A DNA stretch of 64,000 nucleotides from Candidatus Aalborgicola bjergmarkensis (GCA_016708725.1 JADJFE010000015.1:56464-120463); one strand, 5' to 3'. Positions 1 through 8,412 are shown, counted from the stretch's first letter. Made by a program: numbers and translations. The notes: generated from the sequence alone by a model not told the origin.

Positions 1-762
1 GTTGGCTGGTTTGTCCGAAGGTCAGACCCTGATCGTCAGGCATTTTCCTATGAACGTGCAAGCGCCGACCCGTTTGGCGATATGGATGCATTTCCAGCCC
101 TGGAGATCAGTATCGCAGGACGCCAACGCATCGTGCCACTGGATAGACTGCAACGACGGTTGCCACTGCGCATGGAGGCCGACCCCCACCCGTTTGCCTG
201 CGTCTACCTTGACCCCTTCAGCTCCCGCTCCACCGGCCAGATGGGGGTACTTTGGGATGCCATTGCCTTGACCGATGTGGAGCCTGAAATCGTCAAAGCC
301 TTGCAGATCGTTGCCAGTGATATTCAAGCAATTTCCTTCGTTGGCAGCGACGAACGCGGCACCCGTGCGCGCACGGCCATTGCACGCAGCAAGGTGCACG
401 CTTCCCCGATACCGTTGCGCACCTTCGGCGATGGCGTCAATCGTCTCTTTGGCATCATCTTGTCGCTGTGCAATGCACGCAATGGCGTACTACTGATTGA
501 TGAAATCGAAAACGGATTGCATCACTCGGTACAGACTGAAATCTGGCGCACCATCTTTCGTCTTGCAAGCACCCTTAACGTCCAGGTTTTCGCCACCTCA
601 CACAGCTGGGACTGCGTGGACGCTTTTCAGCAAGCGGCCAACGAGAGTCTGCAAGATGGCGTGCTCGTGCGCCTCTCCAAGGTGGGGCAACACATCGTTC
701 CAACGCTGTTTACTGAAAAGGAACTGGCAATCGCTACCCGTGACCAGATCGAGGTGCGTTGA
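1..762 (+). CDS. AAA ATPase (OLD/AAA_15-like), C-terminal part, cut by window start
   Basis: The frame is open from base 1, so the N-terminus with the Walker A loop lies outside the window. The visible 253 residues carry a clear Walker B motif (VLLIDEIENGLH, about base 490-525) followed by a switch-like stretch ending in FATSHSWD. This is the arrangement of ABC-type ATPases of the OLD/RecF-like AAA_15 or AAA_21 groups, which often act with nucleases. The stop codon overlaps the start region of the next gene, which encodes a TOPRIM-like protein, so the two are probably co-translated and act together. The ATPase call is firm. A role in phage defence is inference from the pairing only. Confidence 0.8.
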   Translation, partial: VGWFVRRSDPDRQAFSYERASADPFGDMDAFPALEISIAGRQRIVPLDRLQRRLPLRMEADPHPFACVYLDPFSSRSTGQMGVLWDAIALTDVEPEIVKALQIVASDIQAISFVGSDERGTRARTAIARSKVHASPIPLRTFGDGVNRLFGIILSLCNARNGVLLIDEIENGLHHSVQTEIWRTIFRLASTLNVQVFATSHSWDCVDAFQQAANESLQDGVLVRLSKVGQHIVPTLFTEKELAIATRDQIEVR

Positions 763-764
763 AA

Positions 765-1394
765 ATGGCCGACAAACGTGTGCTGATGGTCGAGGGCAGT
801 GATGACGCGCATGTGGTCAAACACATTTGCGGTGAAAGACGGCTTGGGACAATAGAAACCATCCATCCTTACGGCGGCAAGGATGCGCTGCTCGACAGCA
901 TTGGCGTGCGGCTGAAAGAGAGCGGTATTGCGGTGTTGGGCATTCTGCTGGACGCCGATACCGATCTTCAGGCACGGTGGCAGTCTGTTGTACACCGCCT
1001 GCAACAGGCCGGTTATCCACATATCCCGGAAACACCGGACCCTGATGGAACCGTTATCACTGCTCCTGCGAACACCTTGTTGCCGCGCGTTGGCATCTGG
1101 TTGATGCCCGATAACCGTGTGCCCGGCATCCTGGAGGACTTTCTACGATTTCTCGTACCAGAAAACGATCCACTGTTCGCCCATGTCGAACAGTCGCTCG
1201 ACACAATTCCATCGGGCCAACGCCGCTTTCACGACCTTAAAAAAACCAAGGCCAAGATGCACACCTGGCTTGCTTGGCAGGAAGAACCCGGCAAGCCCTT
1301 CGGTCAGGCGATCACCGCACGGTACATTGACCCCGATCTCCCTGCCGCCAACAGCTTTGTGCGCTGGCTACAGCGGACATTTTTTGCACCATGA
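765..1394 (+). CDS. DUF3226 (TOPRIM-like) protein partnered with AAA ATPase
   Basis: A 210-residue protein resembling the DUF3226 family, a TOPRIM-like fold. It has an N-terminal acidic motif VEGSDD (about residue 10), a second acidic motif LLDADTD (about 65), and the family-like stretches WLMPDNRVPG and HTWLAWQ. These Asp/Glu residues fit a metal-binding TOPRIM centre. The start is ATG 765, just past the ATPase stop at 760-762; an in-frame TTG at 759 would overlap it. An ATPase followed by a TOPRIM protein resembles split OLD nucleases and PARIS-like pairs, but those use other TOPRIM families. Enzymatic activity is not shown by the sequence. Confidence 0.75.
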   Translation: MADKRVLMVEGSDDAHVVKHICGERRLGTIETIHPYGGKDALLDSIGVRLKESGIAVLGILLDADTDLQARWQSVVHRLQQAGYPHIPETPDPDGTVITAPANTLLPRVGIWLMPDNRVPGILEDFLRFLVPENDPLFAHVEQSLDTIPSGQRRFHDLKKTKAKMHTWLAWQEEPGKPFGQAITARYIDPDLPAANSFVRWLQRTFFAP

Positions 1395-1609
1395 CCCAAC
1401 AACACAACCACGTGTTACATGGCGGCACCGTCATGGCTGGGCATGGTGGGCGGTGTTGCTATACCGTACCACACGGTTCAACCGCCAGCGATGTGAATCC
1501 GGAACTTTGGCCGTGATTTGATCAAAATGCGATACTGGGTCTGGTGCGGTTGAATTTCCCCTTCACCCGCTATCCGCCTGCCCTCCCATTCTTCAACAGG
1601 AGCACCGCC

Positions 1610-4600
1610 ATGCGTCAACGTGACTGCCACCGCTTTTTTTCCCTATTGGCTCTGGTAACGGGTTTGCTGCTTTATCCCCTCGCCACACTAGCTGCCGATG
1701 CAAGCTACACCTTCACCACCCTGGCGGGTGTGGCGGGTGCACTTGTCAGTAGTGCCGATGGCACGGGCAGTGCGGCGCAATTCAGCGCCCCGCGTGGTCT
1801 GGCCGTTGACAGTGCGGGAAACGTCTATGTCGCTGACAGCTCAAACCATACCATTCGCAAAATAACTGCTGCCGGAGTTGTCACTACGCTAGCGGGCACC
1901 GCTGGCAGCAGCGGGAATACGAACGGAGTCGGTGCAGCGGCCAGGTTTAATGAACCGTTCGCAGTTGCGGTGGACAGTGCTGGCAACGTTTTTGTTGCTG
2001 ACACCAACAACAATGCAATCCGCAAGATCACGTCAGGCGGCGTGGTCACGACGCTGGCCGGTGGTAGTGGCCCTGGCACCAATGATGGAATCGGCACAGC
2101 GGCCAAGTTCCACGAGCCGCGTGGCATTGCCATCGACAGTTCCGGGACTTTGTATGTGGCCGATTATGAGAATGAACTTATTCGCAAGGTGACCTCTGAC
2201 GGCACTGTCACCACCCTCGCCGGGGGTGCAAACATAACCGGGAACACCAATGGCCAGGGGACCGCCGCACGCTTCATGTCGCTACAAGGCATTGCGCTTG
2301 ACAGTGCCGGAAATATCTACGTAACGGATAGCGGCAACCGTGCCGTGCGCAAGATTACCGCCTCTGGATTAGTGACCACGCAGATCGACGGAAGCAACGG
2401 GACCTTTGGCCAACCGCGCGGTATTGCCGTGGATGCCAGTGGTAACCTGTTCGTTGGCGATTACAGCGCCAACGCCGTGAACAAAATCACTTCGGCTGGA
2501 AATATTTCCATCTTTGCGGGAACCAAACCCATAGCAGGCAGTGACGACGGTACCGGTACCAGTGCGCGATTCAATGGTGTATCCGGTATTGCGTTCGACA
2601 GTGCGGGCAATCTGTACGTTGCCGACACCCTGAACAACACGGTGCGCAAGATTAGCGCATCAGGGGTTGTCACCACCTTTGCCGGTCTGGCCGGTCGCAC
2701 CAGCAGCGTTGACGGCTCGGCCACGGCAGCCCGTTTCGAAGACCCTTATGCCATCGCCGCCGACGGCTTTGGCAATCTGTACGTCGCCGACGCTAGCGAC
2801 CACAGCATCCGAAAAATCACCAGCGATGGCACGGTAAGCACGTTTGCTGGCAAGGGAGGCAGTTTTGGCAGTACGGATGCTACCGGCTCGGACGCGCGCT
2901 TCATGGCTCCGCTCGGTATTGCCGCTGACAGTGCGGGTAACGTCTATGTCGCCGATACCGGCAACTCCACCGTGCGCAAAATCACGCCCCTGGGCGTCGT
3001 CACGACCCTTGCCGGAAGCGCGGGACAGGGCGGCAGCGCAGATGGCACCGGAACCAGCGCACGCTTCATGAGTCCGTATGGCATCACGGTCGATAGTTCC
3101 GGCACGGTGTATGTTGTTGAATCGAGTGCGGTGGTGCGCCGGATTACTGCCGCCGGGGTTGTAACGACGCTAGCTGGCACTGCCGGCACCAACGGCTTTA
3201 CCGATGCCACAGGTACTGCGGCGCGCTTTTCGGTACCGTTTGACATCGCGGTCGATGGCTCAGGCAATCTCTACGTCAGCGACCACGGAAACCACGCGGT
3301 ACGCAAAGTCACCGCTGCGGGTGTCGTGACCACCTTGGCGGGGTCGGGCAGTGGCGGCAAGGCGGACGGCACGGGCAGTGCCGCCAGCTTCAAATTCCCA
3401 TCCGGTATTGCTGCCGACAGTGCGGGCAATGTGTATCTGGCCGATACCGACAATCAGCTGATCCGCAAGATTACCAGCGCAGGTGTCGTGACGACCATTG
3501 CTGGCACCGGTTCCCTGGGTTCAGCTGACGGGATCGGGACGGCGGCGAGCTTTTACAACCCGAAGGATGTGGCAGTCGATGCCAGCGGCAATCTCTACAT
3601 CGTTGACCGGAATAATCACACCATACGCAAAGGCACTGTGCAGAGCACCACTGTGACGGAAGTGCCTGTTTGTACCTTGGGTGCCAATCCGGCGTCCATC
3701 GCCGCTGGAAACACTGCAACGCTCACCGCCAGTTGCACCCCGGCAGCAAGCAGCTACACCTGGACAGGCGGCACCTGCGCGGGTACCACGGTTGCCACGT
3801 GTACGGTCACACCGACCAGCACGACCAGCTACAGCGTGACGGGTACCAATGCAGGCGGAACGGGAACTGCGGCTAGTGCTACGGTAACGGTAACAGTGAC
3901 AACCATTTCCGCGCCGGTTTGCACCCTGAGCGCCAATCCGTCGAGCATCACCACCGGCAGCAGTTCAACGCTCACCGCCACATGCAATCCGGCTGCAAGC
4001 AGCTACATCTGGACGGGTGGCACTTGCGCGGGAGTCACCACAGCCGCCTGTACGGTCAGTCCCACAGCGACAACCACCTATACCGTGCAGGGCAGCAACG
4101 CAGGCGGCACCAATCAGGCAGCCAGCGCAACCGTAACAGTAACAAGCTCAACGACGACCAACACCACGTCCTACACCGTGCCTGGCACGTTGGGTAATGA
4201 TGTATTCGTTCTCACAGCCGCAAACAACTATTACGGTGGTGGTGGCAATGACATCTACATCATCAGTCCCAACACCTTGCGCGGCGATGTAACGGCCAAA
4301 ATCATTGATAGTGAAGGTGATAACCTCATTCAGTTGATTGATGGCATGACCATAACAGCCAGTGTTTTCTACACCGATGCCACCCAGCTTACGCTCTCCA
4401 GCGGAGCCAGGGTGCAGATATTGGGCGCATCGAAATTCACGTTTCAACTGGGTGCCAATGCGCTGGCTGGCGATGCAGCGACTGTTTTGACTTACAGCCA
4501 GTTTGTCTCCAGCCTGGGAGCCTCCCTGACCGCAGGAACACTTCCGGCTTCGGGCACAGCCGGCTATGTCGTTCCCACGGGCTTTACGCAGGCCACAGCC

Positions 4601-5041
4601 CCCACACCCGCTGTGGCAGGCACTGCCTACACCGTGCCAGGCACCCTGGGCGATGACGTTCTCGTGCCTTCAGGCGGCAACAACTACCTGGGAGGTGGCG
4701 GCAACGACACCTACGTCATCAGCCCATATACCCTGAGTGGTACGGTAACGGCCAAGATCATTGATACCGAAGGCGCCAATGTGATCCAGTTGGTGGGTGG
4801 CCTGACAATTGCGTCGAGTTCCTTCTTCAACAACGCCGTGCAACTGACACTCTCCAATGGTGCTTCGGTACAAATCCTGGGCGCATCCGGCTTTAGCTAC
4901 CAGTTGGGTGCCAATGCGCCAGCGGGTCAGACGGCCAGCAGCCTGGGTTACACGCAGTTTGCCACCACGCTGGGCGCCAGTGTCCCGACAGGTGCGGCTG
5001 CGGTGAGTGGCAGTACCAACTTTGTGGTGCCTGGCGGGTAG
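1610..5041 (+). CDS. Large secreted NHL-repeat protein with Ig-like and RTX-like C-terminal repeats
   Basis: The start is set at ATG 1610 because AGGAG lies at 1598-1602 and a typical Sec signal peptide follows (hydrophobic core, cleavage near ATLAA-DA); the frame is open further upstream from 1544. The mature protein begins with twelve NHL-type repeats of about 50-55 residues (pattern GIAxDSAGNxYVADxxNxxIRKI), enough for two six-bladed beta-propellers. Two Ig-like repeats of about 70 residues follow, each with paired Cys and an SSYxWTGGTC core. Last come two copies of a domain of about 130 residues starting TVPGTLGxDV and containing GGGGNDxY, which resembles a half RTX calcium-binding nonapeptide. 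It is probably exported or surface-bound. The ligand is unknown. The next gene starts 30 bases after the stop. Confidence 0.85.
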   Translation: MRQRDCHRFFSLLALVTGLLLYPLATLAADASYTFTTLAGVAGALVSSADGTGSAAQFSAPRGLAVDSAGNVYVADSSNHTIRKITAAGVVTTLAGTAGSSGNTNGVGAAARFNEPFAVAVDSAGNVFVADTNNNAIRKITSGGVVTTLAGGSGPGTNDGIGTAAKFHEPRGIAIDSSGTLYVADYENELIRKVTSDGTVTTLAGGANITGNTNGQGTAARFMSLQGIALDSAGNIYVTDSGNRAVRKITASGLVTTQIDGSNGTFGQPRGIAVDASGNLFVGDYSANAVNKITSAGNISIFAGTKPIAGSDDGTGTSARFNGVSGIAFDSAGNLYVADTLNNTVRKISASGVVTTFAGLAGRTSSVDGSATAARFEDPYAIAADGFGNLYVADASDHSIRKITSDGTVSTFAGKGGSFGSTDATGSDARFMAPLGIAADSAGNVYVADTGNSTVRKITPLGVVTTLAGSAGQGGSADGTGTSARFMSPYGITVDSSGTVYVVESSAVVRRITAAGVVTTLAGTAGTNGFTDATGTAARFSVPFDIAVDGSGNLYVSDHGNHAVRKVTAAGVVTTLAGSGSGGKADGTGSAASFKFPSGIAADSAGNVYLADTDNQLIRKITSAGVVTTIAGTGSLGSADGIGTAASFYNPKDVAVDASGNLYIVDRNNHTIRKGTVQSTTVTEVPVCTLGANPASIAAGNTATLTASCTPAASSYTWTGGTCAGTTVATCTVTPTSTTSYSVTGTNAGGTGTAASATVTVTVTTISAPVCTLSANPSSITTGSSSTLTATCNPAASSYIWTGGTCAGVTTAACTVSPTATTTYTVQGSNAGGTNQAASATVTVTSSTTTNTTSYTVPGTLGNDVFVLTAANNYYGGGGNDIYIISPNTLRGDVTAKIIDSEGDNLIQLIDGMTITASVFYTDATQLTLSSGARVQILGASKFTFQLGANALAGDAATVLTYSQFVSSLGASLTAGTLPASGTAGYVVPTGFTQATAPTPAVAGTAYTVPGTLGDDVLVPSGGNNYLGGGGNDTYVISPYTLSGTVTAKIIDTEGANVIQLVGGLTIASSSFFNNAVQLTLSNGASVQILGASGFSYQLGANAPAGQTASSLGYTQFATTLGASVPTGAAAVSGSTNFVVPGG

Positions 5042-5071
5042 GTGCTAACATGTTATTACAAAGGAGGTTGT

Positions 5072-5395
5072 GTGCCGCAAGTTTTTCAGACTCGCCAGTT
5101 CAAAGCTGGAAATTCAGCAGCCGTGCGCATCCCCATGAGTATGGCGTTTCCGCATCAAACGGAACTGACCGTGACGCGGGATGGCAATCGCATTATTGTG
5201 GAGCCATGCGAGAAAACATTGGAGGAGGTGCCGGATTTATTCGCCGCGCTCAAGCCGCATTTCAATGGTGAAAGGCCGGAATTTGGGCCCAAGGGGACAG
5301 CGTTGGGGGGTGGCGGGAGCCCGATTGCGCCTTCGGCGCTCGATGAAACTGGTCGGGCAAAACCAGCAGAAGAAAACGGCGCACTTGGTGATTGA
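5072..5395 (+). CDS. AbrB/MazE-type antitoxin without a partner toxin
   Basis: A SpoVT-AbrB-type DNA-binding domain fills residues 1-70 (TRQFKAGNSAAVRIP, then the TELTVTRDGNRIIVEP hairpin), as in VapB/MazE antitoxins. GTG 5072 is taken as start because AAGGAGG sits at 5061-5067. After the PHFNGERPEFG stretch, typical of the family end, the protein runs into a Gly/Pro/Ala-rich tail of about 35 residues that looks unlike the family. No PIN or other toxin gene follows. The locus is probably a decayed toxin-antitoxin pair or a solitary antitoxin whose 3' end has been replaced. Confidence 0.65.
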   Translation: MPQVFQTRQFKAGNSAAVRIPMSMAFPHQTELTVTRDGNRIIVEPCEKTLEEVPDLFAALKPHFNGERPEFGPKGTALGGGGSPIAPSALDETGRAKPAEENGALGD

Positions 5396-5620
5396 CAGCG
5401 CCAAAAACCATACCAGCGTCGATTTCCGGGTGGATTTGTGACAGGCTCCGGGATACTCCCAGCCAAGGCCAAATTGCTCCTGATAAAATAGCTGTTACCG
5501 CTTATCCCATCTGGCTTACAGCCAGATTTGCCATGCAAAAACACCCGACAACGGCCCGTTTTGATGCCTCATGGCGGTTTCTGGCATCGCATTGACCCGT
5601 TTTGAAGGGCAAAATTCAAG

Positions 5621-5670
5621 GCGAATCTGGCTGTACGCCTTATGTACCAAGCGGGAGTAGCTATGTTTTT
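5621..5670 (+). repeat. Interspersed AGCTATT-type repeat, long copy
   Basis: This carries the 5' part AATCTGGCTGTA, then CTTATG, then a GCG element and AGCTAT. It matches the copies at 7558-7615 and 5881-5940 in order and spacing. Confidence 0.6.
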
Positions 5671-5880
5671 TGTAGAGAAAAAGCTGCAGACGAATGCGCT
5701 CATTCAGGAATCACATCCAGCCTGCACGGAAATGACAATGCCTTGCCTGTCCCGCCTTAAGTGGGAAGCCGAATTTGAAATGCAGGAGCGACGTTAGTCA
5801 CCAACAACATGGCTGATTTTGAACTGTACCGAACCAATGGGCTGCGCCTTAAAAACTGGGCTGTCGCGTAAGAGATGTGG

Positions 5881-5940
5881 TCGAATATAGCTGCAGCCCT
5901 CATAGAACGTGCGCAAGCAGCTATTAAAATTAAAGCAATA
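5881..5940 (+). repeat. Interspersed AGCTATT-type repeat, long copy
   Basis: It contains GTGCGCAAGCAGCTATT at 5909-5925. The same 17 bases recur exactly inside ksgA at 53304-53320. Confidence 0.75.
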
Positions 5941-6041
5941 TCCCGCCCTGATGGTGGCTAAAAATTATTTGAAATCCCGCAAAAAATCTTGCGCTTCGCG
6001 TGCTATCCTGCGAAAAATCGAATGGAAAGGACGACAATAAT

Positions 6042-6077
6042 GACAAGACAAGACAAGACAAGACAAGACAAGACAAG
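6042..6077 (+). repeat. Pentanucleotide tandem repeat (GACAA)x7
   Basis: Seven perfect GACAA units. An ATG at 6040-6042 preceded by AAAGGA opens a 14-codon frame through the repeat. A change in unit number would shift that frame, and would also change the spacing to the secreted-protein gene at 6189. Confidence 0.95.
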
Positions 6078-6133
6078 CCAATAGTTCGCGCTTAGTTCTC
6101 CTCTCCCTCTCCCCCCAGTTTCTTCCCACCCCG

Positions 6134-6168
6134 CCGCCCCGCGCTGTCTAGCGTTGGGCGGTTTTTTT
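6134..6168 (+). terminator. Terminator-like hairpin 20 bp upstream of the DUF1566 gene
   Basis: The arms CCGCCC...CGCT (6134-6145) and AGCG...GGGCGG (6150-6161) pair with a two-base internal mismatch and are followed by seven T. Only 20 bases separate it from the ATG at 6189, and the ribosome site GGAG lies at 6174-6177. It may attenuate rather than simply end transcription. Confidence 0.6.
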
Positions 6169-6188
6169 ATTTCTGGAGCATTTTCCCT

Positions 6189-7490
6189 ATGAGCCTCAAG
6201 TTCGACCCTGGAATTTTCTGCCGCTTCTTTTTGCGGTTGACGCTGATCACGCTGGCACTGCTTGCGCTCAATGGCGCACAAGCCGCCTTTACGGTCAACA
6301 ACGACGGCACCGCTACGGATAGCGCTACTGGCCTGACCTGGATGCGCTGCTCGATGGGCCAGACGTGGACGGGTAGCACCTGTAGCGGCACGGCTGGCAC
6401 CTACACTTTTAATCAAGCCAACGCGCTTACAGGTAATGTGCCATGGGCCAATCAAAACGACTGGCGCGTTCCCAATATTCGCGAACTGCAAACGATTGTT
6501 GATCGGGCAGTCTATAGCCCAGCGATTAACAGCTCGGCGTTCCCCAATACGCCGAGTAGCGTGTTCTGGTCGGGTTCGCCCTCTGCCAGCTATTCAGATC
6601 TCGCGTGGGTCGTCAATTTCAGCAGTGGCTACGCCAACTACGGCGGCGCCTTCCGCAGCAACAGCTACTCGGTGCGGCTTGTGCGTGGGGGACAGTCCTT
6701 TGGCCCTTTGCTTAGCCTTACGCGTCCAACGAGCGATTACGTGAACAACGGCAATGGCACGGTGACGCACAAGCCCACCAATCTGACCTGGAAGCGTTGC
6801 GCGGAAGGTCGGACCTGGAACGGGAGCACTTGTAGCGGCACGGACAGCACTTACAGTTTCGATCTGGCCAATACCGTCGGCACGGTCGCGTTTGCCGGCT
6901 ACAGCGACTGGCGCGTGCCGACTGAAGAGGAATTGTTGAGTTTGGTGGACTACACCGTCGATAACCCAGGCCCGACGATCAATCCCGACATGTTCCCCGC
7001 CACATCGAATAACTACTTCTGGTCGAGTTCACCCTCTTCCGAAAATTCAGTCAGCGCGTGGCCCGTCAATTTCCTCAATGGCGTCGCCTTCTACAACTCC
7101 CGCATCAGCTACTACTCGCTGCGCCTCGTTCGCAATGCCAACGACAACGCCGGGAAAGCCTGTCGCATTTATAAGGCTGCCTTTGACCGCGCACCAGACG
7201 CTGATGGACACTTGTACTGGATCGGCAGACTTGATGCTGGCACGACGCTGGAAAGAGTGGCTGAAGAATTTATGGGTAGCGGCGAGTTCATAGGACGGTA
7301 CGGATTCAATCCGACCAATGCGCAATTTCTGACAAATCTCTACTACAACGTGTTGCATCGCGCACCCGAACAGGCCGGTTATGACTGGTGGCTTGGCCAG
7401 CTCAACTCTGGAAACTACACCAAGGCGCAGGCATTGACGAGTTTTTCTGAGTCTGATGAGAACAAGAAATACGCAGTGGCTTGCTATTGA
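6189..7490 (+). CDS. Secreted protein with two DUF1566 (Lcl-type) domains and a DUF4214 domain
   Basis: 433 residues with an N-terminal signal peptide (cleavage near NGAQA-AF, residue 33). Residues about 35-175 and 185-315 form two related DUF1566 domains; both contain a TWxxGSTCSGT motif, a DWRVPxxxEL motif and an FWSxSPS motif, showing an internal duplication. The C-terminal 105 residues match DUF4214 (paired YKAAFDRAPDADGHLYW and YYNVLHRAPEQAGYDWW), often found in exported RTX-type proteins. An adhesin or sugar-binding role is plausible but unproven. The gene stands alone between repeat-rich spacers, with a GACAA array and a terminator-like hairpin in front. Confidence 0.82.
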   Translation: MSLKFDPGIFCRFFLRLTLITLALLALNGAQAAFTVNNDGTATDSATGLTWMRCSMGQTWTGSTCSGTAGTYTFNQANALTGNVPWANQNDWRVPNIRELQTIVDRAVYSPAINSSAFPNTPSSVFWSGSPSASYSDLAWVVNFSSGYANYGGAFRSNSYSVRLVRGGQSFGPLLSLTRPTSDYVNNGNGTVTHKPTNLTWKRCAEGRTWNGSTCSGTDSTYSFDLANTVGTVAFAGYSDWRVPTEEELLSLVDYTVDNPGPTINPDMFPATSNNYFWSSSPSSENSVSAWPVNFLNGVAFYNSRISYYSLRLVRNANDNAGKACRIYKAAFDRAPDADGHLYWIGRLDAGTTLERVAEEFMGSGEFIGRYGFNPTNAQFLTNLYYNVLHRAPEQAGYDWWLGQLNSGNYTKAQALTSFSESDENKKYAVACY

Positions 7491-7557
7491 GCGAACCGTC
7501 CACATCGCGCTGACCCGCTACGGCCACGCGATGTCTGTCCCCATGCCGTAAAAAATG

Positions 7558-7615
7558 GTCAAATCTGGCTGTAGTCGGCGTGTGGTCTGCGTAGGCAGCT
7601 ATAAGAAACGTTGCA
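7558..7615 (+). repeat. Interspersed AGCTATT-type repeat, long copy
   Basis: AAATCTGGCTGTAG at 7560-7573, then a TGCG element and AGCTATAA. It is a direct repeat of 5621-5670, so the pair brackets the DUF1566 gene. It also shares a translated PTTARFD with the opposite strand of 5540-5570. Confidence 0.6.
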
Positions 7616-7628
7616 TTTACGATGCCGA

Positions 7629-8036
7629 TCATTCCAGTACCCAGTTGGCCAACTGCAAAGCATCCACGCGCTCGAACTCGCGTATGTTGTTCGATACCAA
7701 TGTCAGTCCTTCACTGCGGGCATGGGCTGCGATGTGCAAATCGTTCACGCCAATCGTTTGGCCCCGCTTCTCCAGCGCCCCGCGAATGCTCCCGTAATGC
7801 TGCGCCGCCTTGGGTCCATAGGACAACACCTCCAGACGGCTGCAAAAATCCTCCACGGCGTTCAGTGAGCGCGCCGGGGCATTGCTCTTTTCCACGCCAT
7901 GCAGCAACTCCGCCATGGTGATACTGGAGATAGCCATGTGCCCCGCATGCGCATTGAACAATTGCAAGGCCGACAAGGGTCTGCGTTTGATGACGTAAAT
8001 GACGATGTTCGTGTCCAGCAAATAACGCAGCATCAC
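7629..8036 (-). CDS. vapC: VapC-type PIN-domain toxin
   Basis: A 135-residue PIN-domain ribonuclease. The acidic centre is visible: Asp in YLLDTNIVIYVI (residue 8), Glu in TMAELLHG, Asp in VNDLHIAAHA, and the C-terminal LVSNNIREFERV motif typical of VapC. VapC toxins usually cut tRNA or rRNA and are neutralised by VapB. The start overlaps the upstream vapB stop by four bases, so the pair is translationally coupled. The gene appears intact. Confidence 0.92.
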   Translation of the reverse strand: MMLRYLLDTNIVIYVIKRRPLSALQLFNAHAGHMAISSITMAELLHGVEKSNAPARSLNAVEDFCSRLEVLSYGPKAAQHYGSIRGALEKRGQTIGVNDLHIAAHARSEGLTLVSNNIREFERVDALQLANWVLE

Positions 8037-8266
8037 AAAGCCTCGCGGTCAGGCTGCTCCTGACTGGCGCGCACCTCCAGAAAATCATCGGCAGCCTGCG
8101 GACCATCCAAAAAGAAACTGTCCCAGGTCTGCCCCAACGGCGCAATGATGCGCTCGCACCCCCGCGAGCGCACATCCACCTGTTTGATGTGGTCAGGCAG
8201 CCGCAATCCAGCCGGAAGTCGAATCGCCTGGCTGCGGTTGTTGATGAAAACGGTCGTTGTCGCCAT
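8033..8266 (-). CDS. vapB: VapB-type antitoxin
   Basis: A 77-residue antitoxin with an AbrB-like N-terminal DNA-binding domain (FINNRSQAIRLPAGLRLP) and an acidic C-terminus that would cover VapC. A ribosome site GGAGG lies just upstream of ATG 8266. It overlaps vapC by four bases. Members of this family usually repress their own promoter; no operator is clear enough to call. Between it and aceF lie a REP-like palindrome and the long dispersed element. Confidence 0.9.
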   Translation of the reverse strand: MATTTVFINNRSQAIRLPAGLRLPDHIKQVDVRSRGCERIIAPLGQTWDSFFLDGPQAADDFLEVRASQEQPDREAL

Positions 8267-8357
8267 GGCCTACACCTCCAGGGAAGTTGGGATATGGCAA
8301 TTGTATATACCACCAGAACATCGCACACAGCACAGTGTGTGATTCAGCGCGAACTTC

Positions 8358-8397
8358 GTAGGATCGAACCCGCATCGCGGGCATGGCCTGCTCCTAC
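8358..8397. repeat. REP-like palindrome
   Basis: A 40-bp imperfect palindrome: outer arms GTAGGA/TCCTAC and inner arms CCCGC/GCGGG around ATC. This resembles the repetitive extragenic palindromes of many Proteobacteria. Only this copy was seen in the window. Confidence 0.65.
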
Positions 8398-8412
8398 AGA
8401 GGCGAAACAAAA

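Larger units (their letters stand above)
5396..6188. other. Gene-free, repeat-rich spacer
   Basis: About 790 bases without a convincing gene. It holds an inverted repeat with 8-bp arms at 5509-5527 (ATCTGGCT-TAC-AGCCAGAT), copies of the interspersed AGCTATT repeat near 5470-5500 (reverse), 5621-5670 and 5881-5940, seven copies of GACAA at 6042-6077, and a terminator-like hairpin at 6134-6168. A 44-codon frame at 5663-5797 (ATG after GGGAG) is open, but its product resembles nothing I recognise and its start lies at the edge of a repeat copy, so it is not called. The region looks like a site of repeat insertion and decay. Confidence 0.7.

Noticed and set aside
5663..5797. 44-codon frame after GGGAG in the spacer
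   Set aside because: It is short, begins at the edge of a repeat copy and shows no recognisable family, so support is too weak.
6003..6491. 162-codon minus-strand frame across the GACAA repeat
   Set aside because: It overlaps the secreted-protein gene and its repeat part is a simple CLVLS repetition.
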